Assembly: GCF_001045445.1 (NCBI RefSeq)
Contig: NZ_LFNF01000002.1
Coordinates: 1,054,001-1,118,000, forward strand
DNA length: 64,000 nucleotides
Direction: 5' to 3'
Source: Chryseobacterium sp. BLS98
GTDB taxonomy: Bacteria; Bacteroidota; Bacteroidia; Flavobacteriales; Weeksellaceae
Shown here piece after piece: positions 8,325 to 17,900 of this stretch. The notes beneath the pieces are model-generated. The model was not told where the DNA came from, did not search any database, and saw only the letters and a list, made by a program, of their open reading frames with translations. The position numbers and the translations under genes are program-made. Within the stretch, counting starts at the first letter, position 1. The number at the start of each line of letters is the position of its first letter.

Positions 8325-8353
8325 TGTATCTAAAGAAAAAAGCTGTAAATTTG
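8325..8353 (+). promoter_or_regulatory. promoter of tRNA-Gln
   Basis: TTG at 8325-8327, 18-bp spacer, then TAAATTTG at 8346-8353: a good fit to the flavobacterial -33/-7 promoter (TTG, TAnnTTTG), 19 bp before the tRNA. Confidence 0.7.
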
Positions 8354-8371
8354 CACCACTGAAATAAACAA

Positions 8372-8442
8372 AGACCCATGGTGTAGCGGTAACACTACTG
8401 ATTTTGGTTCAGTCATCTGGGGTTCGAATCCCTGTGGGTCTA
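8372..8442 (+). tRNA. tRNA-Gln (anticodon TTG)
   Basis: 71-nt cloverleaf: acceptor AGACCCA/TGGGTCT, D stem GTGT/ACAC, anticodon stem ACTGA/TCAGT with loop TTTTGGT giving anticodon TTG, and a T arm with TTCGAAT. Discriminator base A; the 3' CCA is not encoded. Lone tRNA gene with its own promoter and terminator. Confidence 0.97.
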
Positions 8443-8443
8443 C

Positions 8444-8475
8444 AAACCATCCTTTCTGAGGATGGTTTTATTTAT
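8444..8475 (+). terminator. intrinsic terminator of tRNA-Gln
   Basis: AAACCATCC / GGATGGTTT stem followed by TTATTTATT, immediately after the tRNA. Confidence 0.85.
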
Positions 8476-8539
8476 TATTTAAAACTGATCTGCCCAGCTT
8501 GTATTTCACAAATGAATTGACCTACAATTCAGTAAAAGT

Positions 8540-9340
8540 TTATTTATAATTGATTTTGTGATTCAGCTCCAAAGGGTTATTTTCTTCAAGAATAGATTTT
8601 TGTGCTTGCCTGATCATTTCATTGATATCTTTTTCATTCCCCTGAGGATCAGTAAAGGTAACTTTCCTCGCAGTTTTAGAGTTCCAGGGATCATTATAAT
8701 ATGATTTTCCAAGAAGATCATATTTTGCCCAATCAATTGTAATGGTTTTTGTTCTTGCATCAAACCAATTGCTGCTTTTTTTTATTTGTATTAAATTGAA
8801 GGAGTAATCATGTGCTGCATCTTCAATGGAAATGATTAAGCCGGGCAATCCATTGAAAATGTAGGGACCATCATTAAAAGGCAACTCTGTTGTAAACCAC
8901 GCAGTCCAATTTCTACCGCCATAATTAACTTCCGCTTTTTGTGCTTTATATTTTCCAATGGCTTTTTGTTCCGGTAAGATTTTCCAATTTAATTGTTCGT
9001 CAATAGGAAGAAGGTAATTGGCACGTAAATAAGTAATAATTTTCTCTACTTTATTATTTCTAATATCTTTTTTAACGTAAAATTGATTTTCTACCCCCAA
9101 TTTATAGCCTCCATTTTTATTAATGAATGTAAGGGAATCAGAATCTCTGGACATGGATTCTCTAAAAATCGAAATATTATTCTCAAAATCCAAAATCATT
9201 TTATCAGTATTAATATCTTCGGGTTTTTCTTTACTTGTTCTATATTTAGCTTCATAGATAAAACTGAATTTCTGCGAAAAACAAAATGTTGATAATAATG
9301 ATAAAAATAAAATAAATTTCAATTGGTGTGCTATTTTCAT
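8540..9340 (-). CDS. GLPGLI family secreted protein
   Basis: 266 residues with a Sec signal peptide (basic MKIAHQLK, hydrophobic FILFLSLLSTFCF, cleavage near SQ). The name-giving motif NGLPGLIISIED occurs near residue 163. GLPGLI proteins are Bacteroidota-specific, of unknown function, often in many paralogues per genome. The internal pattern (YEA.Y near the N terminus, NWKI, AWFT..LP...GP) is typical of the family. Probably periplasmic or surface. No operon partner. Confidence 0.93.
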   Translation of the reverse strand: MKIAHQLKFILFLSLLSTFCFSQKFSFIYEAKYRTSKEKPEDINTDKMILDFENNISIFRESMSRDSDSLTFINKNGGYKLGVENQFYVKKDIRNNKVEKIITYLRANYLLPIDEQLNWKILPEQKAIGKYKAQKAEVNYGGRNWTAWFTTELPFNDGPYIFNGLPGLIISIEDAAHDYSFNLIQIKKSSNWFDARTKTITIDWAKYDLLGKSYYNDPWNSKTARKVTFTDPQGNEKDINEMIRQAQKSILEENNPLELNHKINYK

Positions 9341-9472
9341 AAAATATAGGTTCAGGTTTTAGACTTATTGTCAAGGCGAAAAACACGATTTTGATTCCAC
9401 CAACTGAAGTAAATTATTAATTTCAGTCTCGTAACTTGCATCCCGCAATTTCCAACTCTCTCTTTCCGTTTA

Positions 9473-10900
9473 CTATTTGGTTTCAGGTTTGTAAAGCTTA
9501 AACATGACAAACAGGAAAGCAAGCCACACCGGAATTAAAATTACCTGAATTTCCATTCCTGTAATACTCATCAATACTAGAATTGCCATTAAAAACAAGA
9601 TACAGATGTAGTTTGAAACCGGATAAAATATAGAGGGGAAGGATGTCTTCAGGCCTTCTCTGTCTTTCTCTTTTCTAAATTTCAAATGGGTATAGCATAT
9701 CATCAGCCAGTTGATAATAAGAGTGGAAACTACCAAAGCCATTAAATATTCAAATGCTTTTTCAGGAACCAGTTTGTTGATAATAATACAGATTCCCGCA
9801 AAACAGGAAGACACAATAATAGCATTGGTTGGAACATGGCTTTTGTTCAGCTTGGTTAAAAACTTCGGTGCATTTCCCTGCTGTGCCAATCCGAAAAGCA
9901 TACGGCTGTTACTATAAACACTGCTGTTGTACACGGACAAAGCCGCTGTTAAAACAATCAGATTAAGAACATTGGCGATGAGCGAATTGAACTGGATGAC
10001 TTTTCCAAAAAGGTTAAACTCAAATCCGTTTAAGTTCTGAAAAACCATTACAAAAGGACTTGTACCCTCTGTAATCTCCCTCCACGGACTCAAAGCAAAC
10101 AAAATAACCAAGGCTCCCACATAAAAGATCAGAATTCTGTAGATCACCTGATTGGTAGCCTGCGGAATGGTTTTCTCAGGATTTTTAGCTTCTGCAGCGG
10201 TAATTCCTATCAGTTCCAATCCTCCAAAAGAAAACATAATCATGGCCATAGCGGCAAAGAGCCCCGAATATCCGGTTTCAGTTTTATTAAATAATCCTTT
10301 CGGGAAAAATCCGCCGTCATTCCATAAATTCTGAATACTGGCCTTATCTCCCCCGGTACCGCTTACCAGAAGATAAATACCGAAAATAATCATCGCAACA
10401 ATAGCTACCACTTTGATGATAGAAAACCAGAATTCTGTTTCTCCATAAACTTTTACGGAAGCAAGATTCAAAGCATTAATAACAATAAAAAAGAATAAAC
10501 TGGAAACCCAGAGCGGAATTTCCGGCCACCAGAAATGGATATAATGACCAATTGCTGTAAGCTCCGCCATACTTACAAGAATATAGAGGATCCAATAATT
10601 CCACCCTGAAGCAAAGCCCGGAAAATTTCCCCAATATTTATACGCAAAATGACTGAAACTTCCTGAAACAGGTTCCTGAACAACCATTTCACCAAGCTGG
10701 CGCATAATAAAAAAGGCAATGATTCCTGCCAGGGCATATCCAAGAATAACGGATGGGCCTGCTAAAACAGCTGCCGGACCAATCCCAAGAAACAATCCTG
10801 TTCCTATAGCTCCCCCAAGGGCAATTAATTGAATATGTCTGTTGGTTAATCCTCTGACTAGAGCCCCGTCCCTGGATTCTGTTTTCTGTTCACTGTTCAT
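9473..10900 (-). CDS. amino acid permease (APC superfamily, AAT-type)
   Basis: 475 residues with 12 predicted membrane helices. The N-terminal signature RHIQLIALGGAIGTGLFLGIG (residues ~22-42) and the later EPVSGSFSHFAYKYWG and SFGGLELIGITAAEAKNPE motifs are diagnostic of the AAT group (ProY, GabP, AroP, LysP and relatives). Proton-coupled amino-acid uptake in the inner membrane. Substrate cannot be read from sequence. Start at the ATG of MNSEQKTESRDG. Transcribed alone. Confidence 0.93.
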   Translation of the reverse strand: MNSEQKTESRDGALVRGLTNRHIQLIALGGAIGTGLFLGIGPAAVLAGPSVILGYALAGIIAFFIMRQLGEMVVQEPVSGSFSHFAYKYWGNFPGFASGWNYWILYILVSMAELTAIGHYIHFWWPEIPLWVSSLFFFIVINALNLASVKVYGETEFWFSIIKVVAIVAMIIFGIYLLVSGTGGDKASIQNLWNDGGFFPKGLFNKTETGYSGLFAAMAMIMFSFGGLELIGITAAEAKNPEKTIPQATNQVIYRILIFYVGALVILFALSPWREITEGTSPFVMVFQNLNGFEFNLFGKVIQFNSLIANVLNLIVLTAALSVYNSSVYSNSRMLFGLAQQGNAPKFLTKLNKSHVPTNAIIVSSCFAGICIIINKLVPEKAFEYLMALVVSTLIINWLMICYTHLKFRKEKDREGLKTSFPSIFYPVSNYICILFLMAILVLMSITGMEIQVILIPVWLAFLFVMFKLYKPETK

Positions 10901-11017
10901 AGAATGAATTATGCTCTAAATATATAAAACTTTAGAGGAATTCACGTTCTATGGAACTGTAAGAAACTTTAAAATATTCAGCTGTAATGATTTAAAAAAT
11001 GAAAAAGCAGGGTTTAT

Positions 11018-11311
11018 TTACAAAAATTCTTTTGGAATTGAGATATTATTCTTCTTCATATACTCTAAAAGCTCCTGATATTTATCCTCATTTCCATCTG
11101 TTCCGCATTTATGGGAGATGCTGCAAATGTCTGAAGGTTTAATTTCCAGAATGTCTGAAATCTTCGTCAGTATTTCCAGATTGATCTTCACTTTAGAATT
11201 TTCAATATCCGAATAGGCCTTTTGGGAAATGCCCATTTCAAAAGCCATATACTCCTGCGTAAAGTCTTTGCTTCTACGGATTTTTCTGATATTTTGACCA
11301 CATACTTTCAT
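11018..11311 (-). CDS. XRE-family HTH regulator
   Basis: 97 residues: an N-terminal Cro/CI HTH (IRKIRRSKDFTQEYMAFEMG, then SQKAYSDIENSKVKINLEIL), a Cys/His-containing middle (DICSISHKCGTDGN) and a short charged tail. Divergent from the cbb3 oxidase operon with ~185 bp between starts, so it could control that promoter region or itself; this is positional inference only. Confidence 0.87.
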   Translation of the reverse strand: MKVCGQNIRKIRRSKDFTQEYMAFEMGISQKAYSDIENSKVKINLEILTKISDILEIKPSDICSISHKCGTDGNEDKYQELLEYMKKNNISIPKEFL

Positions 11312-11380
11312 CGTTCTTGTTTTAGTAGTTTTCGGTATAGTTTAGAAGGATACCTACTAGACTTACACAAAGTTAATAAA

Positions 11381-11472
11381 TACCTTTGGCAAAACATTAT
11401 ACACGTTACATGATATTTATTTTTTCATCCCAATCAAGGATATGATGTTTTGATTTAAGAGGATAAATATCA
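11381..11472 (+). promoter_or_regulatory. putative promoter and nested inverted repeats ahead of ccoNO
   Basis: A TACCTTTG -7-type box lies at 11381-11388. Downstream, TGATATTTAT (11411-11420) is the exact inverse of ATAAATATCA (11463-11472). Nested inside are AATCAA (11432-11437) and TTGATT (11450-11455). In RNA this would fold into a stem-loop in the ccoNO leader; in DNA the TTGAT/ATCAA half sites are reminiscent of CRP/FNR-type operators. No SD site precedes the ATG at 11497. Confidence 0.45.
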
Positions 11473-11496
11473 CTTCGGAACAACACTATTGGAATT

Positions 11497-13776
11497 ATGG
11501 AGACGCAAAAATTCAATTATGACAATAATATTGTCAGAGCATTCTTGTATGCTACTATCGTATTCGGGCTGGTCGGCTTTCTGCTAGGACTTACAGCTGC
11601 GCTGATGCTTTTCTACCCTGAGTTGCCTGAGTTTTTATTCGGGACAGATGATACCACTATCCAGAGTTTGAGAAGCGGAAATATCCAGGGACTTATCAAT
11701 ACACAGGGTGCCATGGGATTCGGAAGGATCAGAATGCTTCATACAAGTGCCGTTATTTTTGCTTTTGTGTGTAATTCCTTCTTCTGTGGTGCCTACTACA
11801 GTATGCAGAGGCTTTTAAAAACAAGGATGTACAGCGATACGCTTTCATGGATCCACTTCTGGAGCTGGCAGCTGATGATTGTTGCCGTAGTGATCACATT
11901 TTTAATGGGAATCAATACTTCCAAAGAATATGCGGAACACGAGTGGCCTATTGATATCCTGATTACTTTCTCCTGGGTTATTTTCGGAATCAATATGTTC
12001 GGAACCATCGCCAAGAGAAGGGTGAGACACCTTTATGTAGCCATCTGGTTCTATATTGCAACATGGATTGCCGTAGCCATGCTCCATATCTTTAATAATC
12101 TTGAAGTTCCCTTATCATTCACAAGCTGGAAATCCTATTCCGTATATGCCGGTGTAAAAGATGCACTTGTACAGTGGTGGTACGGCCACAATGCCGTAGC
12201 ATTCGTACTGACTACTCCGGTATTGGGTCTGATGTATTATTTCATGCCGAAAGCGGCTCAGCGTCCTGTATTCTCCTATAAATTATCCATTATTCACTTT
12301 TGGTCGCTGATTTTCGTATACCTTTGGGCTGGCCCTCACCACCTTCAGTATACGGCGCTTCCGGCATGGGCTCAGGCCGTTGGAACCGGTTTCTCTATCA
12401 TGTTGATTGCACCTTCCTGGGGAGGAATGCTGAACGGTCTTCTTACGTTAAGAGGTGCCTGGGATAAAGTAAGGGAAAACCCGATCCTTAAATTCTTCGT
12501 CGTGGCAATTACCTGTTATGGTATGGCTACTTTCGAAGGACCTTTATTAGCCACAAAATCTTTAAATAAAATCGGACACTACACCGACTGGGTAATTGGG
12601 CACGTACATATTGGTGCACTTGGATGGAATGGATTTATGGCATTCGGAATTATTTATTATCTGATTCCGGCAATGTGGAGAACACCGTTATGGTCTAAAA
12701 AATTAGCACACTGGCACTTTTGGTTGGGAACATTGGGAATCATTTTCTATGCCGTTCCAATGTATATCTCCGGATTTACTCAGGGATTAATGTGGAAACA
12801 GTTCAACCCGGATGGTACTTTAATGTATAAAAACTGGCTGGATACGGTAACAGCGATTATTCCTTATTATAAAATGAGATTCTTAGGAGGTATCCTTTAT
12901 CTTTCAGGGGCTGTTTTAATGGTAGTGAATGTCATCAAAACCGTAAGATCAGGCTCGTTCCAGAAAAATGTTCCGGCAGAAGCTCCTGCACTGGCAGATA
13001 TCGGCAGCAGAAGAAAAGAAGGCGAAGGTGTTCACCTGTGGCTGGAAAGAACTCCGAAACTACTTTCCATCCTTGCTTTCATAACAGTAGCGATAGGAGG
13101 ACTGATAGAAATAGTACCCACATTATCCCTTAAGCAAAGTGTTCCAACGATTACAGCTGTGAAACCTTATACCCCACTGGAACTGGAGGGCAGAGACCTG
13201 TATATCCGCGAAGGATGTAACGCCTGCCATTCCCAGATGATCAGACCTTTCCGTGACGAGGTGGTAAGATTTGAAGGCAAAAACGGACAGTATTCCAAAG
13301 CGGGAGAATTCGTTTATGACAGACCATTTTTATGGGGATCTAAAAGAACAGGACCGGATCTTCACAGAGAAGGGGGCAGAAACCCGGATTCATGGCATTT
13401 CAAACATATGTATAATCCGAGAATTACCTCTGCAGGTTCTATTATGCCACGTTTTCCATGGCTGATCACCAATAAATTAGACCGGACTCAAATGGTTGAC
13501 AAAATGAGATTGATGAAAAACACCTTCGATGTTCCTTATTCAAAAGCGGAAATAGATTCAGCCGGAAAATGGGCAGACAACCAGTCTAAAGCTATTGTAC
13601 AGAGAATTTATTCCGAAGCCACCGATGTGAAAGACCAGATGGAAAAAGAAAGAACGGCAAAAGGAGCTACGTTTGTTCCGCTTGAGCAGAGAGAAATTGT
13701 AGCAATGATCGCCTATCTTCAAAGATTGGGGACTGATATTAAGACAACACAGATTCAAACGGCAAGTGCTGAGTAA
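11497..13776 (+). CDS. ccoNO: cbb3-type cytochrome c oxidase, fused CcoN-CcoO subunit
   Basis: 759 residues. Residues ~1-490 are the heme-copper catalytic subunit CcoN with ~12 membrane helices and the His ligand regions (HTSAVIFAF, WYGHNAVAF, GPHHLQYTALP, HVHIGALGWNGF). Residues ~530-759 are the membrane-anchored monoheme cytochrome CcoO with CNACHS at 574-579 and the axial-Met region GSIMPRFPW. The fusion is a known Bacteroidota arrangement. It reduces O2 with high affinity in the inner membrane. The ccoP gene follows 19 bp later; no ccoQ lies between. Confidence 0.96.
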   Translation: METQKFNYDNNIVRAFLYATIVFGLVGFLLGLTAALMLFYPELPEFLFGTDDTTIQSLRSGNIQGLINTQGAMGFGRIRMLHTSAVIFAFVCNSFFCGAYYSMQRLLKTRMYSDTLSWIHFWSWQLMIVAVVITFLMGINTSKEYAEHEWPIDILITFSWVIFGINMFGTIAKRRVRHLYVAIWFYIATWIAVAMLHIFNNLEVPLSFTSWKSYSVYAGVKDALVQWWYGHNAVAFVLTTPVLGLMYYFMPKAAQRPVFSYKLSIIHFWSLIFVYLWAGPHHLQYTALPAWAQAVGTGFSIMLIAPSWGGMLNGLLTLRGAWDKVRENPILKFFVVAITCYGMATFEGPLLATKSLNKIGHYTDWVIGHVHIGALGWNGFMAFGIIYYLIPAMWRTPLWSKKLAHWHFWLGTLGIIFYAVPMYISGFTQGLMWKQFNPDGTLMYKNWLDTVTAIIPYYKMRFLGGILYLSGAVLMVVNVIKTVRSGSFQKNVPAEAPALADIGSRRKEGEGVHLWLERTPKLLSILAFITVAIGGLIEIVPTLSLKQSVPTITAVKPYTPLELEGRDLYIREGCNACHSQMIRPFRDEVVRFEGKNGQYSKAGEFVYDRPFLWGSKRTGPDLHREGGRNPDSWHFKHMYNPRITSAGSIMPRFPWLITNKLDRTQMVDKMRLMKNTFDVPYSKAEIDSAGKWADNQSKAIVQRIYSEATDVKDQMEKERTAKGATFVPLEQREIVAMIAYLQRLGTDIKTTQIQTASAE

Positions 13777-13795
13777 TGATTAAAATGATACCGCA

Positions 13796-14683
13796 ATGAA
13801 AAAGAGAACCCCTATTTCAATATACATCGCAACAACGATAGGCTTAACGATCATGGCGTTTGAAATGTTCGCCGGAGATTCAGGTTATTTTTCCTCCCCG
13901 TTTTTCTGGGCACTTATCGTAATTGCTGTGATTCTTCTGATGATCATGAACTCCATTGGGGACCTGGTTGAAAATGAAAGCTTCAGCAGGCTGTCGGAAG
14001 AGGAAAAGAAGGAATATTTAGCAGAAAAAAGTGTTCCGTATTACCAGAAGCTTTGGAATTCTGCCTTTAAAAAGCAATCTGCTACCGAAGAAAAAGATAT
14101 TCTTATCGATCATGGTTTCGATGGAATTACAGAGCTTGATAATTCACTTCCAAAATGGTGGATTGGTCTTTTCTGGTTCGGATGTATATTCTGCGTAGTT
14201 TACCTTACTGCTTTTGCTTTTACAGAATATGCCCACCCGGAAGCGGAATATGATAAAGAAGCCAAAACAATGCTTGCTTCTATTGCTGAATACGAAAAGA
14301 CTGCTCCTCAGATCAATCTTGAAACGGCAAAATACAGTGCAGACAATATTGCAGAAGGTCAGGAACTTTTCAAAACCAATTGTGTAACCTGTCATGGTGA
14401 CGGAGGAAAAGGAGGGATCGGGCCGAACCTTACGGATACCCACTGGATCAATATCAAAGAAAAAAGCCTGTTTAAAAATGTTTTCTGGATGCTTGAAAAC
14501 GGTTCACCCAATAATCCGACCATGAGACCTTTCATCAAAGAAGGAACCATCACAGGAAGAGATGCTGAAAAAATTGCAGCCTACATTTACCATATTAACC
14601 AGGAAACTTCCCCTATCACTCCGGCTCAGGGCGGTGCTGCTCCTCAGGGCGAAGAAGTGAAATGGGAGAACGGAAACAATTAA
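13796..14683 (+). CDS. ccoP: cbb3-type cytochrome c oxidase subunit III, monoheme CcoP
   Basis: 295 residues: two N-terminal membrane helices (residues ~7-22 and 34-51), a CcoP-type linker (HGFDGITELDNSLPKWW near 102-119) leading into a third helix, then one cytochrome c domain with CVTCHG at 196-201. Only one CXXCH is present, whereas proteobacterial CcoP has two. It passes electrons to CcoO/CcoN. Cotranscribed with ccoNO. The accessory genes ccoG, ccoH, ccoI and ccoS are not adjacent. The tail is low-complexity (PAQGGAAPQGEE). Confidence 0.94.
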   Translation: MKKRTPISIYIATTIGLTIMAFEMFAGDSGYFSSPFFWALIVIAVILLMIMNSIGDLVENESFSRLSEEEKKEYLAEKSVPYYQKLWNSAFKKQSATEEKDILIDHGFDGITELDNSLPKWWIGLFWFGCIFCVVYLTAFAFTEYAHPEAEYDKEAKTMLASIAEYEKTAPQINLETAKYSADNIAEGQELFKTNCVTCHGDGGKGGIGPNLTDTHWINIKEKSLFKNVFWMLENGSPNNPTMRPFIKEGTITGRDAEKIAAYIYHINQETSPITPAQGGAAPQGEEVKWENGNN

Positions 14684-14935
14684 AAAATTTATTATCTCCA
14701 TATATCTTTGCCCCCTTTGAAATACTAACATTTGAATTTCATTTTGCTAACCTTTTCAACACTTAAAAAAATGATTAAAAGGGGGCTTTTATACAAGAAA
14801 ATCCACACCTTGGTTGTCTTGATCAACTAATTCACTTGACAACTACTAAACTAAATTCCATAATAAGGCAGCCAAGGCAGGATTTTTGCACTTGCAACAG
14901 GATACCACAACAAAGAGCTTATAAAATAGTATTCT

Positions 14936-14943
14936 TATCTTTG
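14936..14943 (+). promoter_or_regulatory. -7 box for the tamB operon
   Basis: TATCTTTG fits TAnnTTTG and lies 18 bp before the TTG start of tamB, leaving a very short leader. No clear -33 TTG at proper spacing. The 14684-14935 stretch holds no gene; a C/G-run pair (GCCCCC...GGGGGC, 14710-14790) may form a long-loop hairpin after ccoP. Confidence 0.5.
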
Positions 14944-14961
14944 TTAGAAACCTGATCGCAT

Positions 14962-17900
14962 TTGAAACTGAAAATTAACAAAAGAAAACTCCTGAGGCGT
15001 ATTGCAATAACCTTTATTTCAATATTGGTTTTTCTTACCCTGCTGATCCTGAGTCTGAGGCTTCCTGCCGTTCAAAACTTCATCAAAGACAAACTGGTTG
15101 TATATCTTGAGAAAAAAATCAAGACCAAAGTAAGCCTGGAAAGGGTTTATATAGGATTTCCGAACAGCCTGATCATGGAAAACCTTTACCTTAAAGGCCA
15201 GGATGTCGACACCCTTCTTGCTGTTAAAAAGCTCGACGTAGGCTTAAATATGCTGAAGCTTATCAGTTCTACCGCCGACATTACTTCAGTAGATCTTGAA
15301 GGAGCCCGCGCCAATGTGGTAAGAAAACCGAACGGGACATTCAATTTCGATTATATTATCAATGCTTTTGCCACCAGTGATAAAGAGGAAAGCCCTTCCA
15401 AGCCGTTTATTATTTCTCTTGATAAAATCAATTTAAAGGATATTGGCGTTACCTTCAACGACCAGCAGTCCAGAAATGACATTCAGTTATATTTCAAATC
15501 ATTTGATACCCGGGTTAAAACTTTTGATCTCAGTAAGAACACCTATGCTGTTAATGATATCAATCTGGACGGCCTGAAATTAAAATTAAAACAGGACCTT
15601 CTTGAAGAAGTATCTGAAAAAGTAGAGAAAAAGGTAGATTCACTTAATGATAAAAAGCCAATGAATATTGGCCTCAGAGGAATAAAGCTGACCAATTTCG
15701 ATATAGATTACGGAGATGACAATACCAAAACCTTTGCTAAAATTCTGTTTAAAGAATTAAGTACGAAGGTTAATAAACTGGATCTGGAAAATAATGCTTA
15801 CAATATTTCCAATGTTGTACTTTCGGGGGCAGATATCAATGCCAACCTTTATCTTCCTGCACAAAATGCCAATCCAAAAGACAAAAAAGAACCTGAAATT
15901 TCCAAAGTTTCGGATCAGGATAAAGCCATGAAAATTATTCTCGGAAAGCTTGTCCTGAATGATGTAAAAGCCGTTTACAACAATACCGCCATTGCTCCCA
16001 CCAAACAGGGAATGGATTTCAACCATATGAATTTCTCTAAAATGAATGTGGAAGTGAGAAGTTTCAAAATGGAGAACAATACTTTTGCGGGAACAGTGAA
16101 TTCAGCAGAAATTAAAGAAGCAAGAGGCTTGGATATTCAGAAATTCAATACGGATTTTGTGTACCAGGAAAAACAGGCTTATCTGAAAGATCTTTATCTG
16201 CAGACTCCGAAAACGCTGATCCGCGATGAGGTAATTTTAAATTATGAATCTATTGATCAGCTTACCTCCAATCCCGGTGCTGTAAAAATTTCTGCCAACA
16301 TCAAAAACTCCAAAATCGGTTTCGCAGATATCCTGAATATTGTTCCTACCTTACGGAATACAGTTCCGTTCAGCAAATACCCGAATGCTATCCTGAATGT
16401 GAACGCAAATGTTCAGGGAATGATGAATGACCTTCTGATCAAAGATCTTAAAGTATCAGGGCTGGATCAGCTAAGAGTAAATGCATCCGGAAGGATCAGA
16501 AACGCAATGAAGCCTGAAAATCTTTACTATGACCTCAGGATTGCAGAATTTTCCACAGAAGCTAAAACCGTATACAATCTGGTTCCTAAAAATACAATTC
16601 CTTCCAATATCTCCCTGCCGTCTCATTTCAGCATCAAAGGAAATGCAAAAGGAACAACCAAAATAGTTAAAACAGACCTCAACCTCTACTCTACCCTTGG
16701 AAATGCAGCCATTGTTGCAGATGTGGATATGCGCAGAAAAAACAGGGAACTGTACGATGTAAAAGCCAATCTTCAGGCTGTCCAGGTAGGAAAGATCATT
16801 AAAAATAAAGATATCGGGCCCATCACAGCACAAATTTCAGCTAAAGGTGAAAGCTTTGATTTTAAAAATGCCAACGCCAATCTGAAGGGCCATGTGGCAT
16901 CGGCTGTTTACAAAGGCTACCGTTACCAGAATATGGATCTGACCGGTAAAATCAATAAAGGAGTTTACCATATCATTCTCAATTCAAAAGATCCGAATGC
17001 CAATCTGAATTTAATCGCTTCCGGAGTTTATAATGAAAAAAATCCCACCGTAAAAATCAATGGTGAAGTCATCAAACTTGACGTGAATAAGCTTGGATTC
17101 TACGAAAAGCCAATGATTATTGCCGGAAAAATCGATGGCGATTTTTCAAGCCTCAATCCGGATGCCCTGAACGGATATTTAAACCTGAAAGACTTTGCAT
17201 TTTCAGATACAAAGGAGGTTTACCCTGTGCAGGAAGTCAATCTGAAAGCTTCTTCTACCCAGGATTCTACAAAGATTCTTTTCAATTCCCAGATTGCAGA
17301 TGTTTCTCTGATAGGAAAATATAAGCTGACCCAAATATTCGGTGCTCTGACACAAACGATCAATCAATATTATCAGTTCCAAAAGCCGGCGAAGGGACAG
17401 AAAATAGATCCTGGACAGTTTTTCACGTTCAATGCAAAGATCAAGAATGATGATCTGATCAGGAAATTTGTTCCGGAGCTGAAGAGTTTTGAAACGATCA
17501 ATTTAGCTGGAAATTATGATGCCGATTCTCAAAAGATAGAAGTGGACGGACAGATTCCTCAGTTGTTGTACGGTGAAAATTCCCTGGAAAATATTGCCTT
17601 AAAAGTAACCAATGAAAACCAGGCACTCCAGTACAGCCTAAACGCAGGTGCTTTGAAAAGCTCCAGTTTCACCCTGAAAAAAATTGCGGTAACGGGAGAT
17701 GTTGCAAATAATATCATCAATTATAACGTAACCACGAAAGACGACAAAGATGCCACCCAGTTCCTCATCGCCGGAAATGCAAAATCTTTAAATGATATTA
17801 CTGAAATTTCTTTAAATCCAAATGGATTGAAACTTAATTATGCAGACTGGAATGTGGCCGAAAACAATAAAATCCAGATCAGCAGCCAGGGAATTTTGGC

